In this document: one piece after another, positions 34,110 to 43,344 of the stretch
Layout: each line of letters begins with the position of its first letter
Position numbering within the stretch: position 1 is the first letter of the stretch
NCBI RefSeq assembly: GCF_000380485.1
Contig: NZ_AQYG01000047.1
Span: forward strand, 62,001-126,000
Direction of reading: 5' to 3'
Source: Jongsikchunia kroppenstedtii DSM 45133
Lineage (GTDB): Bacteria > Actinomycetota > Actinomycetes > Mycobacteriales > Mycobacteriaceae
Length of the DNA stretch: 64,000 nucleotides
Translations under genes and position numbers: made by a program
The notes under the pieces: generated by a model
What the model was told of the DNA's origin: nothing
Databases searched by the model: none
Seen by the model: only the letters and a program-made list of their open reading frames with translations

Positions 34110-34448
34110 ATGGCAGATCGAGTTCTTCGCGGCAGCCGTCTCGGAGCGGTCAGCTACGAGACCGATCGCGACCACGACCTGGCGCCGCGCCGCATCGTGC
34201 AGTACCGGACCGACAACGGCGAGATCTTCGACGTCCCGTTCGCCGACGAAGCCGAAATCCCGTCGACCTGGCCGTGCAAGAACGGCATGGAAGGCACCCT
34301 GCTCGAGGGCGCGGAGCCCGAAGAGAAGAAGGTCAAGCCGCCGCGCACGCACTGGGACATGCTGCTGGAGCGGCGCTCCGAGGAGGAGCTCGAAGAGCTT
34401 CTGAACGAGCGCTTGGAGTTGCTGAAGCAGCGTCGTCGGGGTCACTGA
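34110..34448 (+). CDS. rbpA: RNA polymerase-binding protein RbpA
   Basis: 112 residues, the usual length. The N-terminal tail is followed by the core YRTDNGEIFDVPFADEAEIPSTWPCKNG and the sigma-interacting helix HWDMLLERRSEEELEELLNERLELL. RbpA binds the group-1 sigma factor and stabilises the open promoter complex in actinobacteria. The core has one Cys where some homologues bind zinc. It is monocistronic, ending at a strong terminator shared with ppm1. Confidence 0.97.
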   Translation: MADRVLRGSRLGAVSYETDRDHDLAPRRIVQYRTDNGEIFDVPFADEAEIPSTWPCKNGMEGTLLEGAEPEEKKVKPPRTHWDMLLERRSEEELEELLNERLELLKQRRRGH

Positions 34449-34468
34449 CCAACAGACGAACTACACAG

Positions 34469-34540
34469 AATCCGCGCCACTTCTGCAGATCCGCGCCGGC
34501 TACAACCGGCGCGGATCCACGAAAGCGGCGCGGATTTTGC
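34469..34540. terminator. Bidirectional nested-stem terminator between rbpA and ppm1
   Basis: The inner stem is GATCCGCGCCGG (34488-34499) with CCGGCGCGGATC (34506-34517), 12 bp, loop 6. The outer stem is AATCCGCGCC (34469-34478) with GGCGCGGATT (34527-34536), then TTTGCGTTTG. The motif ATCCGCGCC occurs four times, twice in each orientation. It serves both convergent genes. Confidence 0.8.
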
Positions 34541-34552
34541 GTTTGCGTGGAA

Positions 34553-35338
34553 TCAGCGGATCTTGGCGGCGCGGCCCTGCAGCCGGGCGACTCGATGCGC
34601 CATGCCCCACCGGCCGACCTTGACGAAGGCCTCCTGGAAGATGCCGCCGCTCATCTTGGATTCGCCGTATTCGCGCTCGGTGAAGGTGATCGGCACTTCG
34701 GCGACGGTGAATCCGGCGAGCATGGTGCGCCAGGCCAGGTCGATCTGGAAGCAGTAGCCGTGCGATTCGACCGACCCCAGATCGATCTTCTCGAGCACGG
34801 CACGCCGGTAGGCGCGGTAGCCACCGGTGATGTCGTGGAACTTCACGCCGAGCGCCAGCCGCGAGTAGATATTGCCGCCGCGGGAGATGAACTGCCGATG
34901 CCACGGCCAGTTCACCACCGAGCCGCCGGGGATGTACCGAGACCCGGCGACCATGTCGGCGCCGGAGTTGATGCGGTCGAGTAGTCGGTGCAGCTGCTCG
35001 GGAGCATGCGAACCGTCGGCATCCATCTCGATGAACACGGTGTACTCGCGAGCCAGGCCCCACTCGAAGCCGGCGAGGTAGGCGCCGCCCAGACCGTTCT
35101 TCTCGGTCCGGTGCAGCACGAAGATGCGCTTGTCAGAGTCGTCGACGGCCAGCTGGTCGGCCAACGGGCCGGTTCCGTCCGGGCTGTTGTCGTCGACCAC
35201 GAGGACGTGCGCGGCGGGCATCGCGGCATGCAGCCGACCGATGATGAGCGGCAGATTCTCCAGCTCGTTGTACGTCGGAATGATGACGAGCGCGCCCTCC
35301 CCCGATGGGCCGACAACGCTAGTGGCTTCCGTTGTCAT
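34553..35338 (-). CDS. ppm1: Polyprenol-phosphate mannosyltransferase Ppm1 (GT2)
   Basis: 261 residues, a GT-A glycosyltransferase. [26 protein letters not shown], and EMDADGSH (DxD-type metal motif) match DPM1-type synthases that make polyprenol-phosphate mannose for lipomannan, lipoarabinomannan and protein mannosylation. No membrane segment is seen. In M. tuberculosis this domain is fused to an Lnt domain in one Ppm1 protein; here the two are separate genes that overlap by 20 bp. Confidence 0.93.
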   Translation of the reverse strand: MTTEATSVVGPSGEGALVIIPTYNELENLPLIIGRLHAAMPAAHVLVVDDNSPDGTGPLADQLAVDDSDKRIFVLHRTEKNGLGGAYLAGFEWGLAREYTVFIEMDADGSHAPEQLHRLLDRINSGADMVAGSRYIPGGSVVNWPWHRQFISRGGNIYSRLALGVKFHDITGGYRAYRRAVLEKIDLGSVESHGYCFQIDLAWRTMLAGFTVAEVPITFTEREYGESKMSGGIFQEAFVKVGRWGMAHRVARLQGRAAKIR

Positions 35339-37037
35339 CGGTGTCCCGAGCTCCTCTCGCATCTACCCGGGCACCGCGGTCACGCCGGCGGCCGGTGATC
35401 AACTCATTGAACCTAGTACGTGGCACCATCACGACCAAAAGCCCGACAATCGTCGCGATCACCGCAAGATACAGCGGAATCGCCCCCAATCGGGTGGCGA
35501 TCGTCTTGTCGCTGTGCAGCGGCATGCGGGCGACCAGGAATCCCGGCTCGAAGATGCCGGTCCGGGACACTACGGTGCCGTTCGGCCGCACGATCGCCGA
35601 CACGCCGCTGGTAGCGGCCACCACGACGGTTCGACCGTGTTCGACGGCCCGCACCTGCGACATGGCCAGCTGCTGATAAGTCATCTGGGTGCGGCCGAAG
35701 GTGGCATTGTTCGATGGCACCGCCAGAATCTGCGCTCCATTGCGCACCGACTTCTCGGCCGACCGGTCGAACGCGACCTCCCAACAGGTCGATACGCCGA
35801 CCGTCGTCCAGGTGCCGCCGCTGTTGATCTTCAGCACGCCCGGCCCGGAGCCCGGGTGGAAGTTGCCCGCCATGTCGGCATAGGAGGAGAACAGCCGGAA
35901 GAAGCTGCGCCACGGCAGGTACTCGCCGAACGGCTGGATAATCCGCTTGTCGTATCGCCCCGGACCCGGTCCGACGGTCGCATCCGCCGGCTGGCCGGCA
36001 TTCGGATCCCACACCAGCATCGAGTTCGTCTCGTGCGTGTTGCCGGTATCCGGATCCTGGTTCTCCAGCACGGTGCCGATGACGATCGGCACGCCCGCGC
36101 TGCGTGCCAACGAGTCGAGCATCTGCGACGCGTCCAGGTTGATCGTCGGGTCGATGTCGGACGAATCCTCTGGCCACAGAATGAAATCGGGCCGCGGCAC
36201 GCTGCCCGCATGGACGGCGTCGATCAGTGCCCGCGTCTCGTTGATGTGATTGTTCAGGACGGCCTCGCGCTGGGCGTTGAAGTCCAGCCCCAGACGCGGC
36301 ACATTCCCCTGAATCGCGGCGATGGTGATGCTGTCGCGAGAGGTGTTGTGCGCGTTCACCGATGGCCACGTGGCAGCCGCGGCGATCGGCGCGATGATAA
36401 TTGCCGCTCCGGCCGCGGCCAGCACCCGCACCGACCGTAGGCTGCTGCGGTCGCGGTATCCGTCGGCGATCAGCAGCGCGATTCCCGCGCCGATCACGGC
36501 CACCGCGAACGACACCAGCGGCACTCCCCCGAGCGCCGCCAGCGACAGCAGAGGGCTGCCGATCTGGCCGAATCCGGTCCGGCCCCAAGGGAATCCGCCG
36601 AACGGGAACGACGAGCGCGCCCACTCGATACTCACCCAGGCCAGCGCGAACCAGAGCGCCCGCGCCGGAAACCTCATCAGGACGACCGCGATGAGTCCGA
36701 ACAGCGCCGTGTACCCGGCCAGTACGACCGACAGCGCGATCCACGGCAGCGGCCCGACGTAGACGCCGATCCAGGGCAGCAGTGGCAGATAGAACGCCAG
36801 CCCGAAGGCGAAGCCGCACCAGGCGCCCGATCGCAGCCGCAGGCCGGGTTCGCTCAGCGCACCGCACAGCAGCGCCAACGACACGATCCCGAAGAACCAG
36901 AGGTTGCGCGGCGGGAACGAGGCCCACATGGCGATGCCGCCTGCGACCGACATTCCCGTGCGCAGCAGATAACGCCGATCGGTGACGGTGCGGACGGTCG
37001 CGGCCACGACGCGGTCGTAACGCTCAGCCAGGCTCAT
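35319..37037 (-). CDS. lnt: Apolipoprotein N-acyltransferase
   Basis: A 572-residue protein. Several N-terminal membrane segments (about 20-240) precede a nitrilase-type domain: [25 protein letters not shown] (catalytic Glu), [15 protein letters not shown] (Lys) and VSTCWEVAF (Cys), then a C-terminal membrane helix. It adds the third acyl chain to lipoproteins. ATG 37037 is preferred to an upstream in-frame codon overlapping the next gene. Its stop is inside ppm1, so the two are coupled; the Lnt domain in mycobacteria also supports Ppm1 activity. Confidence 0.93.
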   Translation of the reverse strand: MSLAERYDRVVAATVRTVTDRRYLLRTGMSVAGGIAMWASFPPRNLWFFGIVSLALLCGALSEPGLRLRSGAWCGFAFGLAFYLPLLPWIGVYVGPLPWIALSVVLAGYTALFGLIAVVLMRFPARALWFALAWVSIEWARSSFPFGGFPWGRTGFGQIGSPLLSLAALGGVPLVSFAVAVIGAGIALLIADGYRDRSSLRSVRVLAAAGAAIIIAPIAAAATWPSVNAHNTSRDSITIAAIQGNVPRLGLDFNAQREAVLNNHINETRALIDAVHAGSVPRPDFILWPEDSSDIDPTINLDASQMLDSLARSAGVPIVIGTVLENQDPDTGNTHETNSMLVWDPNAGQPADATVGPGPGRYDKRIIQPFGEYLPWRSFFRLFSSYADMAGNFHPGSGPGVLKINSGGTWTTVGVSTCWEVAFDRSAEKSVRNGAQILAVPSNNATFGRTQMTYQQLAMSQVRAVEHGRTVVVAATSGVSAIVRPNGTVVSRTGIFEPGFLVARMPLHSDKTIATRLGAIPLYLAVIATIVGLLVVMVPRTRFNELITGRRRDRGARVDARGARDTDDNGSH

Positions 37038-37068
37038 GCGCCTACTCGCTTCGCTCGCTGGCGCCCAC

Positions 37069-38673
37069 TCATGCGCCGGCCTCGTACACCGTCGTTCCGT
37101 CGAGCACCGTGCGGACGCAGGCGGGCAGGGCGGCACCGGGCTCCAGATCGGGCAACGCCGGGACCCGCGACCGCGGATCGGTCGACCAGCGCTGGACGCG
37201 CGAGTTGCCGGCGGCGACGACCAGCCGGTCGACCTCCCACACCGCGAACGTCGCGGGCGCCCCTGGCACCAGGGTGCCGATCTCGCCGTCGCGCGACCCC
37301 GCGGCTCGCCAGCCGCCGCGAGTGGCGGCCGCGAAGGCCGCTCGCGGCGAGACCCGGCTGGCCTCGGTGTGATGATGGGCGGCCGCCTGCACGGACTCCC
37401 ATGGCCGCAGCGGCGTCACCGGCGAGTCCGACCCGAAGGCCAGGCCCACGCCGGCTCGGGCCAGCTGCGCAAAGTTGTTTAGCCCCAAGGCTCGTTCGCC
37501 GCCGAGCCGCGTCCCGTACATCCCGTCGGGCCCGCCCCACAGGGCGTCGAACAGCGGCTGCATGCTCGCGACGACCCCGAGTCCGGCGAGCGCCTCGGCC
37601 TGCTCCGCGGTCACCATCTCCGCATGCTCGATCCGGTGCGCGCGCCGGACGACGGCGTCGCGGCCCAGCTCGTCGGCCACCGCGACCAGCGCATCCGTGA
37701 CCGCCGTGACCGCCGCGTCGCCGATCGCATGGAACCCGGCCTGAATGCCGGCCGCGGTGCAGGCCAGCAGATGCGCACGGACCCGGTCGGCGTCCAGGTA
37801 GGCGACGCCGCGGCCGGGCCTGTCCGCATAGGGTTCGCGCAGCCAGGCGGTGTGCGAACCGAGCGAGCCGTCGATGAACAGATCGCCGCCGAGCGCGTCG
37901 GCGCCGGCCGAGGCCAGCAATGCGGTCGCGGCATCGGCATCGGTGACCGCCTCGCCCCAGTAGCGGCGGATCATCAGCGGGGTGTCGAGATCGGCCAGCG
38001 CCCGGAAATCATCGAGGCCGCCGATATCGGGGCCGCCGTTCTCGTGCACGGCGACGATCCCGTTGGCGAGGGCTTGCCGACAGGCCGCAGCCTGGGCGGC
38101 CTGCCGGGCCACAGGGTCCAGCAGACCGCGCGCGGCCGCGCGCACGGCGTGATGCGCGTCCGCGGTCAGTGGGCGGTCCGGGTCGAATCCTGTTGCTGCG
38201 GAAAGCTCCGGGCAGCGGCTGCGCAGGGCGGTCGATGCCGCAGCGGAATGTTCATCGATCCGAACCACGTATGCCGGCCGCGAACCCACCGCGGCGTCGA
38301 CATCGGCGGTGGTCAGCGGGCCGCGCTCGGACCACTGCGCATCGTCCCAGCCGCGCGCCCAGATCAACGCGTCCGGAGCCAAGGCCTGCGCGTGGTCCGC
38401 GAGTGCTCGCAACACTTCGTCCCGGCTACCGGCGCCGCACAGATCCAGGCCGGACGAGGCCAGCCCGGTCGTCGTCAGGTGGACATGGGGATCAACGAAC
38501 GCCGGCGCGACGAAGCGGCCGGCCAGGTCGGTCTCGCGGGCGCTGGGGTGCAGGGCCCGGGCGACGTCGTCGGTACCGATCCAGGACACCACGCCGTCGG
38601 TGATGGCGATCGCCGTCGCGTCCGGGTTAGTGGGCGAATAGACGTATCCGCCGGTGAGTAGTTCGGTATCCAC
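37069..38673 (-). CDS. Amidohydrolase (YtcJ-like)
   Basis: A 534-residue metal-dependent hydrolase: VDPHVHL metal motif (about 60-66), GWDDAQW, HENGGPDIGGLDD, HAIGDAAVTAVTDAL, HRIEHAEMV and FGSDSPVTPLRPWESV, the typical order of YtcJ-type amidohydrolases. It is cytosolic. It stands between fxsA and lnt on the same strand and could be part of that transcript. The substrate is unknown. Confidence 0.88.
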   Translation of the reverse strand: MDTELLTGGYVYSPTNPDATAIAITDGVVSWIGTDDVARALHPSARETDLAGRFVAPAFVDPHVHLTTTGLASSGLDLCGAGSRDEVLRALADHAQALAPDALIWARGWDDAQWSERGPLTTADVDAAVGSRPAYVVRIDEHSAAASTALRSRCPELSAATGFDPDRPLTADAHHAVRAAARGLLDPVARQAAQAAACRQALANGIVAVHENGGPDIGGLDDFRALADLDTPLMIRRYWGEAVTDADAATALLASAGADALGGDLFIDGSLGSHTAWLREPYADRPGRGVAYLDADRVRAHLLACTAAGIQAGFHAIGDAAVTAVTDALVAVADELGRDAVVRRAHRIEHAEMVTAEQAEALAGLGVVASMQPLFDALWGGPDGMYGTRLGGERALGLNNFAQLARAGVGLAFGSDSPVTPLRPWESVQAAAHHHTEASRVSPRAAFAAATRGGWRAAGSRDGEIGTLVPGAPATFAVWEVDRLVVAAGNSRVQRWSTDPRSRVPALPDLEPGAALPACVRTVLDGTTVYEAGA

Positions 38674-38754
38674 GGGGAACCAGTCTGCCTTGCCCCGCTT
38701 CGGCGAAGCCGCAGGGTGTGCACGGATCGGCCGGGCAGCCGGAGATGTCGGGTA

Positions 38755-39243
38755 TCAGTCGAGCGCGCGCCGCGGGGCGGCTGTGCCCCAGCCCCCGCTG
38801 GTCGACGTGGTGACGACCTCGCCCTCGACGACGGTCGCCTCGCAGTTCGTGCAACCGGCGGTGAAGGCGCCGGCTCGGTCGAGCACGGTCATCGCCTTGC
38901 GGGTGCCGAGCGCGACCAGTGCCATTCGCGCGAGTGCGCGCACCGGCTTGATCAGCAGCAGGATGCCCAGCGCCGTCGTCACCAGGCCGGGCACGATCAG
39001 CAGCCCCGTCGACAACGCCAGCAACACCGCGTCCGCCGCCGGGCGGGCTGCATCGACCTCCCCGCGGGCTGCCTGCGCGAGCTCGCGGAACACCTTGACA
39101 CCTCGGCGGCGCAGCAGCCAGAAGCTGATCGCCATCGTCGCCAGGGTCGCGACCAGCGCCCACAGGATGCCCACCGCATACGTGAGCCCCACGAACGCGG
39201 CGATCTCGATCGCCACGTACCCGAGGAATACCAGTCGCTTCAT
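38755..39243 (-). CDS. fxsA: FxsA family membrane protein
   Basis: 162 residues with three or four membrane segments, beginning RLVFLGYVAIEIAAFVGLTYAVGILWAL, the FxsA family opening, and GLLIVPGLVTTALGILLLIKPVRAL in the second half. A soluble tail has CTNC. FxsA in E. coli relieves phage T7 exclusion by F; in actinobacteria its role is unclear. The position beside ppm1/lnt matches mycobacteria. Confidence 0.9.
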   Translation of the reverse strand: MKRLVFLGYVAIEIAAFVGLTYAVGILWALVATLATMAISFWLLRRRGVKVFRELAQAARGEVDAARPAADAVLLALSTGLLIVPGLVTTALGILLLIKPVRALARMALVALGTRKAMTVLDRAGAFTAGCTNCEATVVEGEVVTTSTSGGWGTAAPRRALD

Positions 39244-39255
39244 TTGCTACCGCCT

Positions 39256-39282
39256 GTTCGTTGTACTGATCCATCAACGAAC
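39256..39282 (-). promoter_or_regulatory. Inverted repeat just upstream of fxsA
   Basis: GTTCGTTG (39256-39263) and CAACGAAC (39275-39282) are a perfect 8-bp inverted repeat with an 11-nt spacer, ending 13 bp before the fxsA ATG. It could be an operator or an mRNA hairpin at the ribosome site. The rest of the 243-bp gap up to cobN has no gene. Confidence 0.4.
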
Positions 39283-39486
39283 GAAACCTCGCGCGGGATC
39301 CCGACTCCGACGAAGATGATCGGACTCACAGATTCCCTCGATTGCCGTACTGCCACTCTTCGTTCATATGCCGCTATCGCCGCCGTAGCAACCGTTACAC
39401 GCCCGTGTCCTGCGGTTGTCGGTGGATAGGTCCCAAAATCTCAGCGGTTACTCAGCCTTCGCCCCGGTTTCCGGGACTCCGGTTCG

Positions 39487-42400
39487 TCAGGATTCCAGAT
39501 CGCCTTCGGTCTCCAGGAACGCCTGTTTGAGGGCGTTGAGGGTGTTCGCGTCCGGCTCGGCCCACATGTCGCGCTCGGCGGCCTCCAGTAGGCGCTCGGC
39601 GATGCCGTGCAGGGCCCACGGGTTCGATTCGCGCATGAACTCGCGATTCTCGGCATCCAGGACGTAGCTCTGCGCCAGCTGCTCGTACATCCAGTCCGCA
39701 ACGACGTTGGTGGTCGCGTCATAGCCGAACAGGTAGTCGACGGTGGCGGCCATCTCGAAGGCGCCCTTGTAACCGTGCCGGCGCATCGCCGCCAGCCAGC
39801 GCGGGTTGACCACGCGCGCCCGGAACACCCGCGCGGTCTCCTCGGAGAGCGTGCGCGTGCGGACTGCGTCCGGAGTGGTAGAGTCGCCGATGTAGGCCTC
39901 CGGATCCGACCCCGTCAGCGCGCGCACGGTTGCGACCATGCCGCCGTGGTACTGGAAATAGTCGTCCGAGTCGGCGATGTCATGCTCGCGGGTGTCGGTG
40001 TTCTTGGCCGCCACCGCGATGCGGCGGTACGCCGACCGCATCTGGTCGACGGCCGGCTCGCCGTTGATGCCTCGGCCGTACGCGTACCCGCCCCAGGTGG
40101 TGTACACCTCGGCGAGATCCGCATCGCTGCGCCACTCCTTGCTGTCGATGAGCTGCAGCAGCCCGGCGCCATAGGTCCCCGGCTTGGAGCCGAACACCCG
40201 CGTCGCGGCGCGCTGCGCGTCGCCGTGGTCGGCGACGTCGGCACGGGTATGCGCCGCAACGAAGTTCATGTCGTCCGGCTCGTCGAGCGCCGCGACCATC
40301 CGGACGGCATCATCGAGCATCGACAGCACATGCGGGAACGCGTCACGGAAGAAGCCGGAGATGCGGATGGTCACGTCGATGCGCGGACGGCCCAACTCCT
40401 CGAGCCCGATCACCTCCAGCCCGGTGACGCGGCGCGACGCCTCGTCCCATACCGGCGAAACACCAAGCAGAGCAAGAACTTCGGCGATGTCGTCGCCGGA
40501 CGTGCGCATCGCGCTGGTGCCCCACACCGACAGGCCGACCGACGGCGGGTAGGCGCCGTCATGATCGGTCCGGTATCGCTCCACCAACGAGTCGGCCATC
40601 GCCCGACCGGTTTCCCACGCCAGGCGCGACGGGATCGCCTTCGGGTCGACCGAATAGAAGTTGCGGCCGGTCGGCAGCACGTTGATCAGCCCGCGCAGCG
40701 GCGACCCACTGGGACCGGCCGGAATGAAGCCGCCGTCGAGCGCGTGCAGCACCCGGGCGATCTCCTGATCGGTGCCGCGCAGCCGCGGAATCACCTCGGT
40801 CGCGGCGAATTCCAGAACCTGCCGCGCCTGGGGGTTGTCGGTCAACCCGCCGGCCTTCGCGGCATCCCAGCCGGTTGCCTGCAGGGCCGTCAGCAGTTCA
40901 CGCGCCTGCGCCTCGACCGCATCGACGCGCTCCTTGGCCTCGTCACCGGATTCGCTGAGCCCCAGAGCTTCCCGCAGGCCCGGCAGATGCACGTTGCCAG
41001 CCCAGACCTGGCGGGCCCGGAGCATCGCCAGCACCAGATCCAACTCGACCTCGGCGTCCGGGGACTGGCCGAGGATGTGCAGGCCGTCACGGATCTGCAC
41101 GTCCTTGATCTCGCAGAGCCAGCCGTCGACGTGCAGCAGCATGTCGTCGAAGACCTCTTCGTCCGGGCGCTCGGCAAGCCCCAGATCGTGATCCATCTTC
41201 GCGGCCGTGAGCAGCGTCCAGATCTGCTGCCGGATGGCCGGCAGTTTCGCCGGATCCAGCGCCGACACGTTGGCGTGCTCATCGAGCAGTTGTTCCAGAC
41301 GCGCTATGTCGCCGTAGGTTTCGGCACGCGCCATCGGCGGGACGAGATGGTCGACCAGCGTCGCATGCGCGCGGCGTTTGGCCTGCGTGCCCTCGCCCGG
41401 ATCGTTGACCAGGAACGGATAGATCATCGGAAGATCGCCGAGGGCGGCATCGGTGCCGCAGGCCGCCGACATGCCGAGCGTCTTGCCTGGCAGCCACTCC
41501 AGATTGCCGTGCTTGCCGAGGTGGACGATCGCGTCGGCGCCGAACCCGCCGGTGCCGTCGGCACCCGCGGGCGCCGCGACCCAGTGGTAGCTGCCGAGAT
41601 AGTGGTGCGACGGCGGCAGGTCCGGATCGTGGTAGATCGCAACCGGGTTCTCGCCGAACCCGCGCGGCGGCTGCACCATCAGCAACACGTTGCCGAATCG
41701 CATTGCCGCGATGACGATGTCGCCCTCGGGATTGGCCGACTTGTCGACGAACAATTCGCCCGGCGCCGCGCCCCAATGCTCGGTCATGTCGCTGCGCAGA
41801 CTCTCCGGCAGCGTGTCGAACCAGGTCCGATAGTCGGCAGCCGCGAGCCGGATGGGATTGGCGGCCAGCACTTCCTCGGTGAGCCAGTCCTGGTCCTGAC
41901 CGCCGGCATCGATGAGCGCGTGGATGAGGGCATCCGAATCGTTCTCGGCCATACCGGGAATCGGTGTCGACCCCAGGTCGTAGCCCGCGGCCTGCAGCTC
42001 GTTCAGCAGCCGCAGCAGACTGGCCGGGGTGTCGAGACCGACGGCGTTGCCGATCCGCGCATGCTTGGTCGGATAGGCCGACAGCATGATCGCCACTCGA
42101 CGGTCCTTCGGCGCGAGATGCCGAAGCCGCCCGTGCCGCACCGCGATTCCCGCCACCCGCGCACACCGCTCGGCGTCGGCGACATAGCGCGGCAGACCGT
42201 CGGCGTCGATCTCCTTGAACGAGAACGGCACCGTGATGATCCGGCCATCGAACTCCGGCACCGCCACCTGCGTCGCCACATCGAGCGGGCTCAGACCGTC
42301 GTCGTTGGCGTCCCACTGCTCGCGACTCGACGTCAGGCACAGGCCCTGCAGGATCGGGATATCCAGGGCGGCAAGGCGTTCGACATCCCATGCCTCGTCG

Positions 42401-43110
42401 TCGCCGCCGGCACCCGCGGTCGCCGGGGTGGTCCCGCCCGCGGCCAACACGGTCACCACGAGCGCGTCGGCCGTCGCCAGCGTCGCCAGCAGCTCGTCCG
42501 GCGCCGTTCGCAGCGAGGCGCAGAAGATCGGCAGGGCCGAGGCGCCCGCGGATTCGATTGCCACGCAGAGCGCCCGGACGTAGTCAGTATTGCCGGCGAG
42601 CTGCTGTGCGCGATAGAACAGCACGCCGATCACCGGACGATCGGCCGCGATCGGCGCCGCCAGACCGTCGGCGATCCCCCACTGCGGTGTCATGGTCGGC
42701 TCGTCGAACGATTCGCCGGTCAGCAGCACGGTGTCGGACAGGAAGGCGTGCAGGTTCTTGAGATTCTCCGTACCGCCCTGGGCGAGATAGTTGTGCGCCT
42801 GCGCCGCGATGCCGCCCGGCACCGACGACAACGACATCAGCTCCGGGTCGGGTACCTGCTCGCCTGAGAGGAACACGGTCGGCAGACCGGCCGCGATCAC
42901 GGCGTCGATCCCCTCTTCCCAGGCACGACGGCCGCCCAGGATCCGCACCACCACGACGCCGGCGCCGTCGAGGAGTGCCGGGAGGTCCTCCGACAGTAGG
43001 AGCCGGGCCGGGTTCTCCAGCCGGTAGTTCGCGCCGCTGGCCTGGGCGGTCAGCAGGTCGGTGTCGGAGGTGGAGAGGAGGACGATCGGTCCGGTAGTGA
43101 CGTCGCTCAA
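39487..43110 (-). CDS. cobN: Cobaltochelatase subunit CobN
   Basis: 1207 residues, normal for CobN. The large subunit that binds hydrogenobyrinic acid a,c-diamide and inserts cobalt with ATP. Typical runs are VIGVLFYRAQQLAGNTDYVRAL, IVHLGKHGNLEWLPGKTLGMS, DQEIARVLHALDGGFIPAGPSGSP, LPTGRNFYSVDPKAIPSRLAWETG and RIDVTIRISGFFRDAFPHV. The start is TTG 43110, backed by AGGGAAGGA 10-15 nt upstream. A cobalamin riboswitch on the same strand lies about 45 bp before it. The partner ATPase subunits are not in the window. Confidence 0.97.
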   Translation of the reverse strand: MSDVTTGPIVLLSTSDTDLLTAQASGANYRLENPARLLLSEDLPALLDGAGVVVVRILGGRRAWEEGIDAVIAAGLPTVFLSGEQVPDPELMSLSSVPGGIAAQAHNYLAQGGTENLKNLHAFLSDTVLLTGESFDEPTMTPQWGIADGLAAPIAADRPVIGVLFYRAQQLAGNTDYVRALCVAIESAGASALPIFCASLRTAPDELLATLATADALVVTVLAAGGTTPATAGAGGDDEAWDVERLAALDIPILQGLCLTSSREQWDANDDGLSPLDVATQVAVPEFDGRIITVPFSFKEIDADGLPRYVADAERCARVAGIAVRHGRLRHLAPKDRRVAIMLSAYPTKHARIGNAVGLDTPASLLRLLNELQAAGYDLGSTPIPGMAENDSDALIHALIDAGGQDQDWLTEEVLAANPIRLAAADYRTWFDTLPESLRSDMTEHWGAAPGELFVDKSANPEGDIVIAAMRFGNVLLMVQPPRGFGENPVAIYHDPDLPPSHHYLGSYHWVAAPAGADGTGGFGADAIVHLGKHGNLEWLPGKTLGMSAACGTDAALGDLPMIYPFLVNDPGEGTQAKRRAHATLVDHLVPPMARAETYGDIARLEQLLDEHANVSALDPAKLPAIRQQIWTLLTAAKMDHDLGLAERPDEEVFDDMLLHVDGWLCEIKDVQIRDGLHILGQSPDAEVELDLVLAMLRARQVWAGNVHLPGLREALGLSESGDEAKERVDAVEAQARELLTALQATGWDAAKAGGLTDNPQARQVLEFAATEVIPRLRGTDQEIARVLHALDGGFIPAGPSGSPLRGLINVLPTGRNFYSVDPKAIPSRLAWETGRAMADSLVERYRTDHDGAYPPSVGLSVWGTSAMRTSGDDIAEVLALLGVSPVWDEASRRVTGLEVIGLEELGRPRIDVTIRISGFFRDAFPHVLSMLDDAVRMVAALDEPDDMNFVAAHTRADVADHGDAQRAATRVFGSKPGTYGAGLLQLIDSKEWRSDADLAEVYTTWGGYAYGRGINGEPAVDQMRSAYRRIAVAAKNTDTREHDIADSDDYFQYHGGMVATVRALTGSDPEAYIGDSTTPDAVRTRTLSEETARVFRARVVNPRWLAAMRRHGYKGAFEMAATVDYLFGYDATTNVVADWMYEQLAQSYVLDAENREFMRESNPWALHGIAERLLEAAERDMWAEPDANTLNALKQAFLETEGDLES

Positions 43111-43155
43111 CGCGAATTTCCTTCCCTACCGGGAGGCGCGCCCGGCGTCGGTGGT

Positions 43156-43253
43156 GAACACGCGAGGTCTGACTCAACAGCCCATGTCGTCTTCTCAGGG
43201 CGTCTTACAGTGGCGCGACCGTCCCGGATTTTCACCGGATTCCCTGCGTGTTC
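43156..43253 (-). promoter_or_regulatory. Cobalamin riboswitch ahead of cobN
   Basis: On the minus strand: P1 arm GAACACGC, the box GGGAATCCGGTGAAAATCC, GCGCCACTGTAAGACGCC, the 3' box GAGTCAGACC, and the closing arm GCGTGTTC. The P1 arms (43246-43253 and 43156-43163) are perfectly complementary over 8 bp. It precedes cobN by about 45 bp, so it would tune cobalt insertion to B12 level. Confidence 0.95.
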
Positions 43254-43309
43254 GTGTCGTGGCCACCCTATCGGGCAGCGACGCGACGGCGGTCGCCGGC
43301 AAGTATTCC

Positions 43310-43341
43310 TTGACAGGCATATTCCGGTGCTGGAATATAAG
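43310..43341 (+). promoter_or_regulatory. ArsR-gene promoter with palindromic operator
   Basis: A -35 TTGACA (43310-43315) with a -10 GAATAT (43333-43338), spacer 17. ATATTCC-ggtgct-GGAATAT (43319-43338) is a perfect 7-bp dyad that covers the spacer and -10. The ArsR-family gene begins 4-7 bp later, so the message is nearly leaderless and probably autoregulated. Confidence 0.6.
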
Positions 43342-43344
43342 CAG

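Noticed and set aside
39342-39530. 62-codon plus-strand frame between fxsA and cobN
   Set aside because: Arg/Pro-rich, runs into the cobN 3' end antisense and has no ribosome site or homology that I recognise.
39607-42867. Long plus-strand open frame of about 1086 codons opposite cobN
   Set aside because: It is antisense to a full-length cobN, Arg/Gly/His-rich and without recognisable domains; a by-product of high GC codon use.
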